Positions 1 to 7,928 of a stretch of 32,232 nucleotides of DNA are shown here, piece after piece. The DNA is from Comamonadaceae bacterium. GTDB lineage: Bacteria; Pseudomonadota; Gammaproteobacteria; Burkholderiales; Burkholderiaceae_C. Position 1 is the first letter of the stretch. Each line of letters opens with the position of its first letter. The translations under genes and the position numbers were made by a program. The DNA lies in assembly GCA_030528485.1 (NCBI GenBank), contig JAUMYU010000026.1:1-32232 (forward strand). The letters are read 5' to 3'. Below the pieces are notes generated by a model. It searched no databases. It had not been told where the DNA came from and saw nothing but the letters and a program-made list of their open reading frames with translations.

Positions 1-2
1 CG

Positions 3-1286
3 CTGGACTGCGGCGCCACCAAGATCACGGACGAGATGAAGCTGGCCTGCGTGCATGAAATCGCCGCCCTGGCCAAGGCCGAAGCCAGCGATGAGGTCGC
101 CGCCGCCTACTCCGGCAAGGAGCTGAGCTTCGGCCCCGAATACCTCATTCCCACCCCGTTCGATGGCCGCCTGATTCTGCGCATCGCCCCCGCCGTGGCC
201 GAAGCCGCCGCGCGCTCGGGCGTGGCCACCCGCCCCATCGAGGACATCGCCGCCTACCGCGAAAGCCTGCAACGCTTCGTCTATCAAACCGGCATGTTCA
301 TGAAGCCCGTCTTCCGCGCCGCCAAAGCCGCCCTGCGCCGCGTGGCCTATGCCGAAGGCGAGGACGAGCGCGTGCTGCGCGCCGTGCAAGCCGTGGTGGA
401 CGACGGCCTGGCCCGCCCCATCCTCATCGGCCGTCCCGCCGTCATCGCCGAACGCATCCAGCGCGCCGGCCTGCGCATCCGCATCGGTCAGGACGTGGAC
501 AACGTCAACCCCGAGGACGATCCGCGTTTTCGCCAGTACTGGGAGGCCTACCACAAGATCATGGGCCGCAGCGGCGTCACGCCCGAGACGGCCAAAAGCG
601 CCGTGCGCCGCTCCAACACCATCATCGCCGCGCTGATGATCCACCTGGGCGACGCCGACGCCATGCTCTGCGGCATGGTCGGGCGCTTTGACGACCACCT
701 GCGCCGCATCCACGACATCGTTGGCGTGCGCGACGACTCCGAAGGCCTGGCCACCCTCAACGCCCTGCTGCTGGACGACCACACCCTGTTCGTGGCCGAC
801 ACCTACATCCACGAGGATCCGGACCCCGAAGGGCTGGTCTCCATCGCCCAGATGGCCGTGCGCGAAGTGCAACGCTTTGGCGTGCCGCCCAAAGTGGCGT
901 TTCTCTCGCACTCCAACTTCGGATCTTCAGCGCGCCCCAGCGCCCTCAAGATGCGCCAGGCCACGGCCCTGTTCAAGCAGCGTTTCCCCGACATCGAGTG
1001 CGACGGCGAAATGCACGGCGACGCCGCCCTTTCCGCCGAAGTGCGTGGCCGCACCCTGCTGGACAGCAGCCTCATCGGCGACGCCAACATCCTCATTTGC
1101 CCCAACCTGGATTCGGCCAACATCCTGTTCAACGTGCTCAAGCAAGTCAGCGCCCACGGCACCACCATCGGCCCCATCCTCATGGGCGCAGCCGCATCGG
1201 CGCACATCCTCACCCCATCGGCCACCGTGCGCCGCATCGTCAACATGTCGGCCCTGGCCGCCGCCCAGGCTGGCAGCGCGAGCTGA
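3..1286 (+). CDS. maeB: NADP-dependent malic enzyme, C-terminal part (5' end outside window)
   Basis: Oxidative decarboxylation of malate to pyruvate with NADP+, a cytosolic anaplerotic/gluconeogenic step. The window starts inside the gene: the open frame runs from base 3 (LDCGATKITDEMK) with no start needed. The first ~90 residues are the end of the malic-enzyme domain (GPEYLIPTPFDGRL, RIAPAVAEAAARSGVA). The remaining ~320 residues are the phosphotransacetylase-like domain of the long MaeB type, with LILIGRP-like and MLCGMVGRFDDHL segments, FLSHSNFGSS and a C-terminal GPILMGAAASAHILTPSATVRRIVNMSALA block. In known MaeB enzymes that domain is regulatory and binds acetyl-CoA rather than acting as a transacetylase. 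The gene is followed by an AT-rich repeat copy and a bidirectional terminator. The family assignment is firm; only the start is missing. Confidence 0.95.
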   Translation: MDCGATKITDEMKLACVHEIAALAKAEASDEVAAAYSGKELSFGPEYLIPTPFDGRLILRIAPAVAEAAARSGVATRPIEDIAAYRESLQRFVYQTGMFMKPVFRAAKAALRRVAYAEGEDERVLRAVQAVVDDGLARPILIGRPAVIAERIQRAGLRIRIGQDVDNVNPEDDPRFRQYWEAYHKIMGRSGVTPETAKSAVRRSNTIIAALMIHLGDADAMLCGMVGRFDDHLRRIHDIVGVRDDSEGLATLNALLLDDHTLFVADTYIHEDPDPEGLVSIAQMAVREVQRFGVPPKVAFLSHSNFGSSARPSALKMRQATALFKQRFPDIECDGEMHGDAALSAEVRGRTLLDSSLIGDANILICPNLDSANILFNVLKQVSAHGTTIGPILMGAAASAHILTPSATVRRIVNMSALAAAQAGSAS

Positions 1287-1363
1287 TCGGCCAATCGGCT
1301 GATCGGCCCTGGGGGGTGCGCACCGAGGCTGTCAACACCCCCTGCCCTTCTCGGGCGGGCCGT

Positions 1364-1442
1364 AAATTACCAATCAAAGGAAACAAAATCACCATGTTTC
1401 GGTATGATTATAGGAAAGTGAATTTTCCTTTGAATTGAAATT
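1364..1442 (+). repeat. AT-rich intergenic repeat, copy A
   Basis: Forward copy of the ~80-bp family. The left arm AAATTACCAATCAAAGG is matched by the right arm CCTTTGAATTGAAATT as an imperfect inverted repeat, and the core reads CATGTTTCGGTATGAT. It lies between the convergent genes maeB and metY, 77 bp after the maeB stop. Confidence 0.85.
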
Positions 1443-1458
1443 GGAAATTCAGACCAAC

Positions 1459-1499
1459 AAAAAAGCTCTTTGGGAGCCAACTGCCCAAAGCGTTTTTTT
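1459..1499. terminator. Bidirectional Rho-independent terminator between maeB and metY
   Basis: Inverted repeat CTTTGGG (1468-1474) / CCCAAAG (1484-1490) with a 9-nt loop. It has seven T on the plus-strand 3' side (1493-1499) and six A on the left (1459-1464), which are T on the minus strand. It can end both the maeB (+) and metY (-) transcripts. Confidence 0.85.
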
Positions 1500-1555
1500 G
1501 CATGGCGTTTGATCTGCTATCTCATTTGCCGTCCCATCCGCCATCCATCTGCATC

Positions 1556-2848
1556 TCAAGCCGCTTGCAGCGCCTGATCCAGATCGGCGATCAAGTCGTC
1601 CACATGCTCGATGCCGATGGACAGGCGCACGGTTTCTTCCTTCACGCCGGCCTTGGCCAGCTCCTCGGGCGAGAGCTGGCGGTGGGTGGTGGAGGCCGGG
1701 TGCGTGGCCAGCGAGCGGGTGTCGCCGATGTTGACCAGGCGGGTAAACAGTTGCAGCGCATCGAGCAGGCGCTCGCCCGCCGCGCGGCCGCCTTGCACGC
1801 CAAAGGTCAGCACGCCCGAGCCGTGCCCGCCCAGGTAGCGCCGGGCCAGGGCGTGATCGGGGTGCTCGGGCAAGGCGGCGTAGCTGACCCATTGCACTTT
1901 GGGGTGGTTTTGCAGGAATTGCGCAATGGCCAGGCTGTTGCGGTTGATGCAATCCATGCGCAGGGCCAGGGTTTCGATGCCTTGCAGGATTTGCCAGGCG
2001 TTGAAGGGCGAGATGGCCGCGCCCATGTTGCGCAGGGGCACGACGCGGGCGCGGGCGATGTAGGCAGCGGCGCCCAGCGCCTCGGTATAGACGACGCCGT
2101 GGTAGCTCACGTCCGGCTCGTTCAGGCGTTTGAAGCGCGCCTTGTGCTCGGCCCAGGGGAAGCGCCCGGAATCGACGATGGCGCCGCCCAGGCTGTTGCC
2201 GTGGCCGCCGAGGTATTTGGTCAGCGAGTGCACGACGATGTCTGCGCCGTGCTCGAAGGGGCGCAGCAGGTAGGGGGTGGCGACGGTGTTGTCCACAATC
2301 AGCGGCACGCCGTGACGGTGGGCGATGTCGGCCACGGCGGCGATGTCGGTGATGTTGCCCAGCGGGTTGCCGATGGATTCGACATAGACGGCTTTGGTGC
2401 GCTCGTCAAACAGGCCCTCGAAGCTGCGCAAATCGCGCGTGTCGGCAAAGCGCGTGGCGATGCCGTATTGCGGCAGGGTGTGGGCAAAGAGGTTGTAGGT
2501 GCCGCCATACAGGGTGCTGGCCGAGACGATGTTGTCCCCCGCCTCGGCAATGGTCTGGATGGCGTAGGTGACGGCGGCCTGCCCCGATGCCAGCGCCAGC
2601 GCGCCCACACCGCCTTCCAGCGCGGCCAGGCGTTTTTCCAGCACATCGGTGGTGGGGTTCATGATGCGCGTGTAGATGTTGCCGGGCACTTTCAGGTCGA
2701 ACAAGTCGGCGCCGTGCTGGGCGCTGTCAAAGGCGTAGGCAACGGTTTGGTAGATGGGCACGGCCACGGATTTGGTGCTCGGCTCGGGGGTGTAACCGCC
2801 GTGCACGGCGATGGTGGGCAGCTTCCATTGCGGTTGGGGTGTGGTCAT
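1556..2848 (-). CDS. metY: O-acetylhomoserine sulfhydrylase (PLP enzyme)
   Basis: Makes homocysteine from O-acetyl-L-homoserine and sulfide in the cytosol (direct sulfhydrylation branch of methionine synthesis). The protein is 430 aa and belongs to the Cys/Met-metabolism PLP family. It opens with [24 protein letters not shown], has the substrate/PLP loop ALASGQAA (about 85-92), the aspartate of DNTVATPYL and the Schiff-base lysine K211 in [11 protein letters not shown]. The C-terminal part has [11 protein letters not shown] and [10 protein letters not shown]. The length and the long [11 protein letters not shown] context favour MetY over MetB/MetC. The start at 2848 is chosen because AAGGAG sits 8 nt upstream and the frame then matches the family N-terminus; the open frame extends further upstream without homology. 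It follows the rhodanese gene by 37 bp, so the two are probably co-transcribed. Confidence 0.93.
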   Translation of the reverse strand: MTTPQPQWKLPTIAVHGGYTPEPSTKSVAVPIYQTVAYAFDSAQHGADLFDLKVPGNIYTRIMNPTTDVLEKRLAALEGGVGALALASGQAAVTYAIQTIAEAGDNIVSASTLYGGTYNLFAHTLPQYGIATRFADTRDLRSFEGLFDERTKAVYVESIGNPLGNITDIAAVADIAHRHGVPLIVDNTVATPYLLRPFEHGADIVVHSLTKYLGGHGNSLGGAIVDSGRFPWAEHKARFKRLNEPDVSYHGVVYTEALGAAAYIARARVVPLRNMGAAISPFNAWQILQGIETLALRMDCINRNSLAIAQFLQNHPKVQWVSYAALPEHPDHALARRYLGGHGSGVLTFGVQGGRAAGERLLDALQLFTRLVNIGDTRSLATHPASTTHRQLSPEELAKAGVKEETVRLSIGIEHVDDLIADLDQALQAA

Positions 2849-2885
2849 TGGGGGACTCCTTGTTGGCTTCAGGGGAAAAAGAAAA

Positions 2886-3281
2886 TCAGCGCCCGCCTTC
2901 TTGCTGGCTGCGCAAAAAGTCGTAGCTGCCCAGGTTTTCCACCTGGGTGTAACCCAGGTGCAGCAGCGTTTGCAGGGCGATTTCGGAGCGCCGCCCGCTG
3001 CGGCAATACAGGGCAATGGGCGCGTTTTTGTCTGGCGCGGCAGCGGCGATGCGCTGGGCGATTTCGTCGTAGGGGATGTTCAGCGATTGCGGTATATGGC
3101 CCTGGGCATGCTCTTGCGGCGTGCGCACATCAATCCAGATAGGCTGGCGCGCCGCCATAGGGGCGCTTTCCTGCACATTGGCGCTGGCCGCTTGTGCTGG
3201 CGCTGCGCACAGCAGGGCAGCGACCGCCAGCGCCTGGGCGCCAAGGGCGTGCCTGGCGCGGCTGTTCCAGTTTGAAAACAT
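2886..3281 (-). CDS. Periplasmic single-domain rhodanese-like protein
   Basis: 131 aa. A signal peptide (hydrophobic residues ~12-31, cleavage near AQA-AS) is followed by one rhodanese domain: WIDVRTPQEHAQGHIPQSLNIP, then the active-site loop LYCRSGRRSE with C93, then LQTLLHLGYTQVENLGSY. It resembles small exported sulfurtransferases of the PspE type, which transfer a sulfane sulfur to an acceptor such as cyanide or a thiol; the real substrate cannot be read from sequence. The start at 3281 has AGAAGGAC upstream; an upstream in-frame Met at 3317 would spoil the signal peptide. It lies directly upstream of metY in the same direction, so a sulfur-metabolism role is plausible but inferred. A repeat copy lies just upstream. 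Confidence 0.85.
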   Translation of the reverse strand: MFSNWNSRARHALGAQALAVAALLCAAPAQAASANVQESAPMAARQPIWIDVRTPQEHAQGHIPQSLNIPYDEIAQRIAAAAPDKNAPIALYCRSGRRSEIALQTLLHLGYTQVENLGSYDFLRSQQEGGR

Positions 3282-3315
3282 GGCTTGTCCTTCTGGCACG
3301 GAAAATGCCTTACCC

Positions 3316-3399
3316 AAAATTACAAATCAAATGTAAAACTAAATTCATGACAGTATTGCCGTAATAGGCATTAATTTTTTCTTATTGAATTGTAATTTT
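3316..3399 (-). repeat. AT-rich intergenic repeat, copy B
   Basis: Reverse-oriented copy. End arms AAAATTACAAATCAA and TTGAATTGTAATTTT pair well as an inverted repeat. The core is diverged (ATTGCCGTAATAGG). It lies between the rhodanese start and the sbcB stop, 7 bp from the latter. Confidence 0.75.
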
Positions 3400-3406
3400 A
3401 CAGAGT

Positions 3407-4846
3407 TCAGTTTTCCGGGGCAATTTCGCCCGCCCATTCATAGAGCGCGCCAAGGATATCCTGCTGCGCCTCGCTGGCCTGCTCGTACAGGGCGTCGATT
3501 TCGTCCATCAACTGCCCGGCGGTGCGCGCGCCGCCCTGGCCTTGCAGCAGCGTGGCGCGGCGGTGCGCTTGCCAGCGCGCCCGCTCCTGCTCACTCAAGC
3601 GGCGCGGGAAGTTGCGCGCGCGAAAGAAGAACACCAGCTCGTCCAGGCGCGCATCCTCGAAGCCCAATTGCTGCGGCCAACTGCCCACGGGGCGCTGGCG
3701 CAGCGCGTCCAGCCGCTGGCGGTCGGCGTCGCTGATGAAGCCGCCGTACAAATCCTGCTCGGCGGGGATGCGCTCGCCCTCCTCCGGCGCGGGCCGGGCG
3801 TACACCTCGGCCCAGATGGCGCTCATGTCGGGCAAATCGCGCGCAATGGCGGCGTGCTGCGCCATGCGCTGCATATCCAGGCCCCAGCGATCTTGCACGG
3901 CGGGGGTGAGCACGCGCAAATCGCCCACCACCATGGGGGATTTGTTCAGATGCACGCTTTTGAGCGGCAGGCGCTGCACGCCTTCAGGCAAATCGGCCTG
4001 GCGCGTGAACAGGCGCTGGCGGATGGCGGCGGCATCCAGCGCAGCCAGCTCGCCCGGATCGTGCGCCAAATCCCAGGCCAGCACTTCGTTGCGGTTGTGC
4101 GGGTGGCTGGCCAGCGGCCACATCAGCGCCAGGCAGCCGCGCTCGGGCGCGAACATGCCCGAGATGTGGACGAAGGCCCGCTCCTGCCCCTTGAGGGCGG
4201 GAAAGCCCAGCTCCTTGGCCACCTCGCGCTTGTCGCGCAGCCTGAGGGCGAACTCGAACAAGCGCGGCTGGCGCGCGCGGATCAGCCGCGCCAGCGCCAG
4301 CGTGGCGCGCACATCGCTCAAGGCATCGTGCGCGGCCTCGTGCGCCAGGGCATTGGCGGCGCTAAGGCGCTCGAGCTTGAAGCTCACCTGCCCGCGCTCG
4401 TCCCTGGGCCACTCGATGCCCTCGGGCCGCAAGGCCCAGACCAGGCGCGCCACATCCAGCAAATCCCAGCGGGCATTGCCGTTGCGCCACTCGCGCCCGT
4501 AGGGATCGAGCAAATTGCGCCAGAACAGAAAGCGGGTGAACTCGTCGTCAAAGCGGATCGTGTTGTAGCCCACGCCAATCGTGCCCGGGCGCGAAAACGC
4601 CTGGTAAATCTGCCAGGCGAAGGCGTGCTCGGGCAGCCCTTTCTCGCGCGCCTGCTGCGGCGTGATTCCGGTAATCAGGCACGACTGCGGATCGGGCAGA
4701 TAGTCCAGCGGCGGCTGGCAAAACCACTCCATCGACTCGATCTCCTGCAACTGCGCATCGGTGCGCACAGCCGCAAACTGCGCCGGGCGATCGCGCCGGG
4801 GATCCGCGCCAAAAGTCTCGTAGTCGTGCCACAAAAAAGTGTGCAT
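3407..4846 (-). CDS. sbcB: Exodeoxyribonuclease I
   Basis: Degrades single-stranded DNA 3' to 5' in recombination and mismatch repair. 479 aa, close to the E. coli enzyme (475). The DEDD exonuclease motif I is at the N-terminus (LWHDYETFG, D8 and E10), followed by DRPAQFAAVRTD, motif II around VGYNTIRFDDEF and motif III in AAHDALSDVRATLALA. The C-terminal SH3-like/helical region includes LNKSPMVV and the ARNFPRRLSEQE segment typical of ExoI. The start at 4846 gives the family N-terminus, with GAAGG about 10 nt upstream; a longer open frame to 5017 has no homology. The gene is monocistronic by appearance, divergent from the zapB-like gene and followed by repeat copy B. Confidence 0.93.
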   Translation of the reverse strand: MHTFLWHDYETFGADPRRDRPAQFAAVRTDAQLQEIESMEWFCQPPLDYLPDPQSCLITGITPQQAREKGLPEHAFAWQIYQAFSRPGTIGVGYNTIRFDDEFTRFLFWRNLLDPYGREWRNGNARWDLLDVARLVWALRPEGIEWPRDERGQVSFKLERLSAANALAHEAAHDALSDVRATLALARLIRARQPRLFEFALRLRDKREVAKELGFPALKGQERAFVHISGMFAPERGCLALMWPLASHPHNRNEVLAWDLAHDPGELAALDAAAIRQRLFTRQADLPEGVQRLPLKSVHLNKSPMVVGDLRVLTPAVQDRWGLDMQRMAQHAAIARDLPDMSAIWAEVYARPAPEEGERIPAEQDLYGGFISDADRQRLDALRQRPVGSWPQQLGFEDARLDELVFFFRARNFPRRLSEQERARWQAHRRATLLQGQGGARTAGQLMDEIDALYEQASEAQQDILGALYEWAGEIAPEN

Positions 4847-5021
4847 GCCTGATGCCTTCGATTGCCAGCCAAATTGAGCCAAGAAAGGCGCGATTGTAGA
4901 AGGCCGAAAAAGCCTTCCAGAGAGCAAAAAAGCGCACGCAAAACGCAACACACCCCACCCGGGCCAGCATGAAAAACCGAAAAATATCAGCCAGTTGGGC
5001 CCATCTTTTGCAGCCAAACCC

Positions 5022-5039
5022 TACAATTTCGCCCCTATG
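5022..5039 (+). promoter_or_regulatory. Possible -10 box and leaderless start of the zapB-like gene
   Basis: TACAAT at 5022-5027 lies only 9 nt before the ATG at 5037, and no Shine-Dalgarno sequence is visible, which would fit a leaderless or near-leaderless mRNA. No convincing -35 box was found at 17-bp spacing, so this is tentative. Confidence 0.3.
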
Positions 5040-5264
5040 GAAACACCCGCCTCCCTGACCGACCGTCTGCACTGGCAAGTCGAGCAATTGCTCGCACGCT
5101 TGGCCAGCGCCGAGCACAGCCAGGCCCAATTGGCCCGGCAGTTGCAAACCCTCACCGAGGAACGTGACGCCCTGCAAGCCCGCCTGGACACGGCGCGCGA
5201 GCGCATCGACGCCCTCATTGAGCGGCTGCCAGCCATCCAGAACGCGCTGGAGGGCGGGCGATGA
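5037..5264 (+). CDS. Small coiled-coil protein, ZapB-like, upstream of zapA
   Basis: 75 aa, almost entirely heptad-patterned coiled coil: LTDRLHWQVEQLLARLAS, then QLQTLTEERDALQARLDTARERIDALIERL. It matches in size, pattern and position the ZapB-like proteins encoded directly before zapA in many betaproteobacteria, which are thought to act with ZapA at the FtsZ ring. The stop overlaps the zapA start (ATGA at 5261), so the pair is translationally coupled. The ATG at 5037 was chosen because the longer frame from 4995 adds residues unlike the family. The functional name rests on context and coiled-coil character more than on a diagnostic motif. Confidence 0.75.
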   Translation: METPASLTDRLHWQVEQLLARLASAEHSQAQLARQLQTLTEERDALQARLDTARERIDALIERLPAIQNALEGGR

Positions 5265-5815
5265 AACAGGTGGAAGTCAAAATCCTCCAGCAAAGCTATT
5301 TGCTGACCTGCCAGGACGGGCAGGAGCAACGCCTCTCGCAAGCCGTGCGCCTGGTTGATGACGCCATGACGCGCATCCACGACGCCGGCAAAGTGCGCGC
5401 CCGCGAACGCATCGCCGTGCTCGCCGCCTTGAACCTCGCCTATGAGCTGGGCGACTTGCGCCAGGCCCTAGATGAGCAAACCGAGCTGGCCGCCCAGGCC
5501 GCCGCAGCCAGCGCCGACGCGCACGATGCCGACGCCGCACAACAAGCTGCGCAACAAGCCGCCCACAACACCGCGCAGCTAGAGCACACCGAACACGCCT
5601 TGCGCGCCCTCGTGCAACGCCTGGACGATGCGCTGGGTTATGGCGAAAGCGCGCAGGATGGCTATGCATCCGACAGCCACGCATTCGGCGGCAATGCCTC
5701 CGACGGCAGCGAAAGCACCGCGCATGGCGATGACGGCGACAACAGCGAAACCACCCGCCCAGCCCGCCCCACCCGCCATGACGACGGGGACGGCCTCGAC
5801 CCCATCGGCTTTTAA
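5261..5815 (+). CDS. zapA: Cell division protein ZapA with long hydrophilic C-terminal extension
   Basis: Promotes and stabilises FtsZ protofilament bundling at midcell. The N-terminal ~75 residues are a recognisable ZapA domain: VEVKILQQSYLLTCQDGQE, LVDDAMTRIHDAGKVRARERIAVLAALNLAYEL. An Ala/Gln-rich stretch (about 80-110) leads into a terminal helix, LRALVQRLDDALG. After that come about 55 residues rich in Asp, Gly, Ser, His and Ala (SDSHAFGGNASDGSE, HGDDGDNSETT). At 184 aa it is much longer than the usual ~100-110. GGAGGGC precedes the start, which overlaps the stop of the zapB-like gene. No 6S RNA gene fits in the 38 bp before the next gene. Confidence 0.85.
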   Translation: MKQVEVKILQQSYLLTCQDGQEQRLSQAVRLVDDAMTRIHDAGKVRARERIAVLAALNLAYELGDLRQALDEQTELAAQAAAASADAHDADAAQQAAQQAAHNTAQLEHTEHALRALVQRLDDALGYGESAQDGYASDSHAFGGNASDGSESTAHGDDGDNSETTRPARPTRHDDGDGLDPIGF

Positions 5816-5853
5816 CCCCCTTTTTTGCCATCGCCCAGCCCCCAGGAGCGCCC

Positions 5854-6378
5854 ATGCCCATCTACGCCCTTGACGCCGCCGCCCCCGACATCGCCCCCAG
5901 CGCCTGGGTAGCCGACAACGCCACCGTGCTGGGCGCCGTCAGCGTCGGTGCGCATGCCAGCATCTGGTTTGGCGCCGTGGTACGCGGCGATACCGACCAC
6001 ATCACCATCGGCGAAGGCAGCAACATCCAGGATGGCAGCGTGCTGCATGCCGACGAAGGCGTGCCGCTGACCATTGGCCGCCACGTCACCGTCGGGCATC
6101 AAGTCATGCTGCACGGCTGCACCATTGGCGACGAATCGCTCATCGGCATCGGCGCCGTCGTGCTCAACGGCGCAAAAATCGGCAAGCATTGCCTGGTGGG
6201 CGCGCGCGCACTGGTGACGGAAAACAAGGAATTCCCCGATGGCTGGCTGATCCTGGGCAGCCCCGCCAAAGCCGTGCGCCCCCTGACCGAGCAGGAAATC
6301 CAGGGCCTGCGCCACAGCGCCCAGCACTACATCGACAACGCCCGCCGCTACGCCAAGGGGTTTCGGCGCATCGGCTGA
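5854..6378 (+). CDS. Gamma-class carbonic anhydrase family protein (YrdA-like)
   Basis: 174 aa left-handed beta-helix protein with hexapeptide repeats running from about residue 15 to 125. The three histidines that bind the metal in gamma-carbonic anhydrases are in place: H65 in SVLHAD, H82 in VGHQV and H87 in MLHGC. The N-terminal ASIWFGAVVRGD and the C-terminal helix LRHSAQHYIDNARRYAKGF are typical of the YrdA/PaaY group, a cytosolic trimer. Many bacterial members have weak or no demonstrated carbonic anhydrase activity, so the reaction is not certain. AGGAG at 5844-5848 sets the start. It is 38 bp after zapA and probably shares its transcript; a terminator follows at 6507-6537. Confidence 0.88.
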   Translation: MPIYALDAAAPDIAPSAWVADNATVLGAVSVGAHASIWFGAVVRGDTDHITIGEGSNIQDGSVLHADEGVPLTIGRHVTVGHQVMLHGCTIGDESLIGIGAVVLNGAKIGKHCLVGARALVTENKEFPDGWLILGSPAKAVRPLTEQEIQGLRHSAQHYIDNARRYAKGFRRIG

Positions 6379-6416
6379 TGCGGCGTTTTTCTGATGCAGT
6401 GTTTCTGAAAACGCTT

Positions 6417-6496
6417 TAATTACCAATCAAAAAGAAATAAAACCACCCTGTTTCGGCATGATGGCAGGAGATCGTTATTTCTATTGATATATAAAT
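6417..6496 (+). repeat. AT-rich intergenic repeat, copy C
   Basis: Forward copy. Left arm TAATTACCAATCAAA, core CTGTTTCGGCATGAT (near-consensus) and a diverged right arm around TTTCTATTGATATATAAAT. It lies 38 bp after the gamma-carbonic anhydrase stop. Confidence 0.8.
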
Positions 6497-6506
6497 CTCC
6501 CTTCCC

Positions 6507-6537
6507 TTCGCCTCGCCATTGCGAGGCGAAGGCGTTT
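6507..6537 (+). terminator. Rho-independent terminator after the gamma-carbonic anhydrase gene
   Basis: Perfect 10-bp stem TTCGCCTCGC (6507-6516) / GCGAGGCGAA (6521-6530) with a 4-nt loop, followed by GGCGTTTT. The T run is short but well placed to end the zapB-zapA-carbonic anhydrase transcript before hslO. Confidence 0.7.
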
Positions 6538-6712
6538 TGGGGCCGCTCTGCTTCAATCCAGGCCACTTGCAGTGCCTCTGACCACTTTGGGCCGCTTCAA
6601 GCCGCTACGCGCACCCTCCCCCATGTCCGCCCAGCTTGAAAACCACCCCCAGCGGCGCGATATGGGCAGGGTTTTCCAACTTTCCAAGGGCTGCTCCCCC
6701 TACCCCCACACC

Positions 6713-7705
6713 ATGACCGAACTGCAAAAATTCCTCTTTGAAGGGCTGCCCGTGCGCGGCGCCATCGTCCGCGTGCAAGCGCCCTGGCAGCAAGTGCTGG
6801 AGCGCCGCGCCGCCAATACCGAAACCGGCGCTTACCCGCCCGCCGTCAGCCGCCTGCTGGGCGAAATGGTCGCCGCGGGCCTGCTGATGCAAGCCAACAT
6901 CCACTTTGAAGGCTCACTCATCCTGCAAATCCAGGGCGATGGGCCGGTGCGCCTGGCCGTGGCCGAAGTCGATTCCAGCCTGCGCCTGCGCGCCACCGCC
7001 CAGCTCGCCGCCGATGCTGCGCAAAGCCTTGCGGCCGATGCCAGCCTGCCCGCCATGCTCGATGCCCGCGGCCAGGGCCGCTGCGCCATCACGCTGGACG
7101 CGGGCGAAAAGCGCCCCGGCCAGCAGGCCTACCAGGGCATCGTCGCGCTGCGCGATGCGCAAGGGCAAAGCCTGCCATCGCTAAGCGCCGTGTTGCAGCA
7201 ATACATGCAACAGTCCGAGCAGCTCGACACCGTCATCGTGCTGGCCGCCAACGAGCAAGTGGCCGCGGGCCTGCTGGTGCAGCGCATCCCCATCAAGGGC
7301 CAGGGCAACCTGGCTGGCCAACAGCACGACACGCAAACGCAAGATGCCCTGGGCGCGAACGAGGATTTCAACCGCATCGCCACGCTGGCGGCCAGCCTGA
7401 AGACCGAGGAGCTGCTGGAGCTGGATACGGCCACCATCCTGCGCCGCCTGTTCTGGCAGGAAACTTTGCAAGCCATCGACACCCAGGGCGCCACCCCCCA
7501 TTTCGCCTGCCAGTGCAGCCGCGAGCGCGTCGCCAACATGCTGCGCGGCCTGGGACAAGAGCAGGTGCAGCCCATGCTGGAAGAAAACGGCAAGCCGCTG
7601 GAGATCGGCTGCGAGTTCTGCGGCGCGCAATACGCGTTTGACGCTGTGGACATCGGCCATTTGTTCGCGCCCCTGGCCCCAAAGGCGCAGCAAGGACTGC
7701 ACTGA
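6713..7705 (+). CDS. hslO: Redox-regulated chaperone Hsp33
   Basis: Cytosolic holdase activated by oxidation, when its zinc-binding cysteines form disulfides and the protein unfolds partly. From the ATG at 6713 the protein is 330 aa and begins TELQKFLFEGLPVRGAIVRV, the expected Hsp33 N-terminus. QLQ/QIQGDGPVRLAVAE and YQGIVAL follow in the core. The zinc centre is near the C-terminus: CQCSRERV (CxC) and CEFCGAQYAF (CxxC). An in-frame extension to 6572 exists but lacks homology and a ribosome site. No strong Shine-Dalgarno sequence precedes 6713 either, so the start is chosen by family alignment. A strong hairpin terminator follows. Confidence 0.93.
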   Translation: MTELQKFLFEGLPVRGAIVRVQAPWQQVLERRAANTETGAYPPAVSRLLGEMVAAGLLMQANIHFEGSLILQIQGDGPVRLAVAEVDSSLRLRATAQLAADAAQSLAADASLPAMLDARGQGRCAITLDAGEKRPGQQAYQGIVALRDAQGQSLPSLSAVLQQYMQQSEQLDTVIVLAANEQVAAGLLVQRIPIKGQGNLAGQQHDTQTQDALGANEDFNRIATLAASLKTEELLELDTATILRRLFWQETLQAIDTQGATPHFACQCSRERVANMLRGLGQEQVQPMLEENGKPLEIGCEFCGAQYAFDAVDIGHLFAPLAPKAQQGLH

Positions 7706-7752
7706 TCCATGCGGCAACCCATCAAACCGTGGCTGGGCCACGGCCGCGATCC

Positions 7753-7786
7753 ATGAAGAAAGGGGCCTTGTGGCCCCTTTCTTCAT
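7753..7786. terminator. Hairpin terminator between hslO and the copper chaperone gene
   Basis: Perfect 15-bp inverted repeat ATGAAGAAAGGGGCC / GGCCCCTTTCTTCAT with the 4-nt loop TTGT. Because the arm ends in CCCCTTTCTTC in either direction, it can act as a GC stem followed by a U-rich tail for both the hslO (+) and the chaperone (-) transcripts. Confidence 0.75.
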
Positions 7787-7829
7787 GCTTGCGACCATGT
7801 ACGGGCGGGCCAACAGCGCCCAAACCCGA

Positions 7830-7912
7830 TATTTCAATCAAAAGAAAACCAATTTCATATACATCAAGCCAAAACAAGGCTGTTTTGTTTCCTATTGATT
7901 GGTAAAATAATT
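7830..7912 (-). repeat. AT-rich intergenic repeat, copy D
   Basis: Reverse copy. It reads ATCAAGCCAAAACAAGGC at the core and TTTCCTATTGATTGGTAAAAT at the conserved arm; the far arm is ATTTCAATCAAAAGAAAA. It ends 16 bp from the stop of the copper chaperone gene. Confidence 0.85.
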
Positions 7913-7928
7913 CCGATCAGCACAATGC

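Larger units (their letters stand above)
6379..6712 (+). other. Intergenic region, gamma-carbonic anhydrase to hslO
   Basis: 334 bp without a supported gene. It holds repeat copy C and the terminator at 6507-6537; the rest is the hslO leader. The leader stays open in the hslO frame from 6572, but its translation does not resemble Hsp33. Confidence 0.6.

Noticed and set aside
1502-3142. Long open frame on the plus strand opposite metY and the rhodanese gene
   Set aside because: Its translation is low-complexity Gly/Gln/His-rich sequence typical of antisense frames in GC-rich genes, and the minus-strand genes have clear domains and ribosome sites.
5816-5853. A 6S RNA gene after zapA, as found in several other proteobacteria
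   Set aside because: Only 38 bp separate zapA from the next gene, far too little for a ~180-nt RNA.
6572-6712. N-terminal extension of Hsp33 from upstream in-frame ATGs
   Set aside because: The extra 47 residues do not match the family and none of the upstream starts has a ribosome site.
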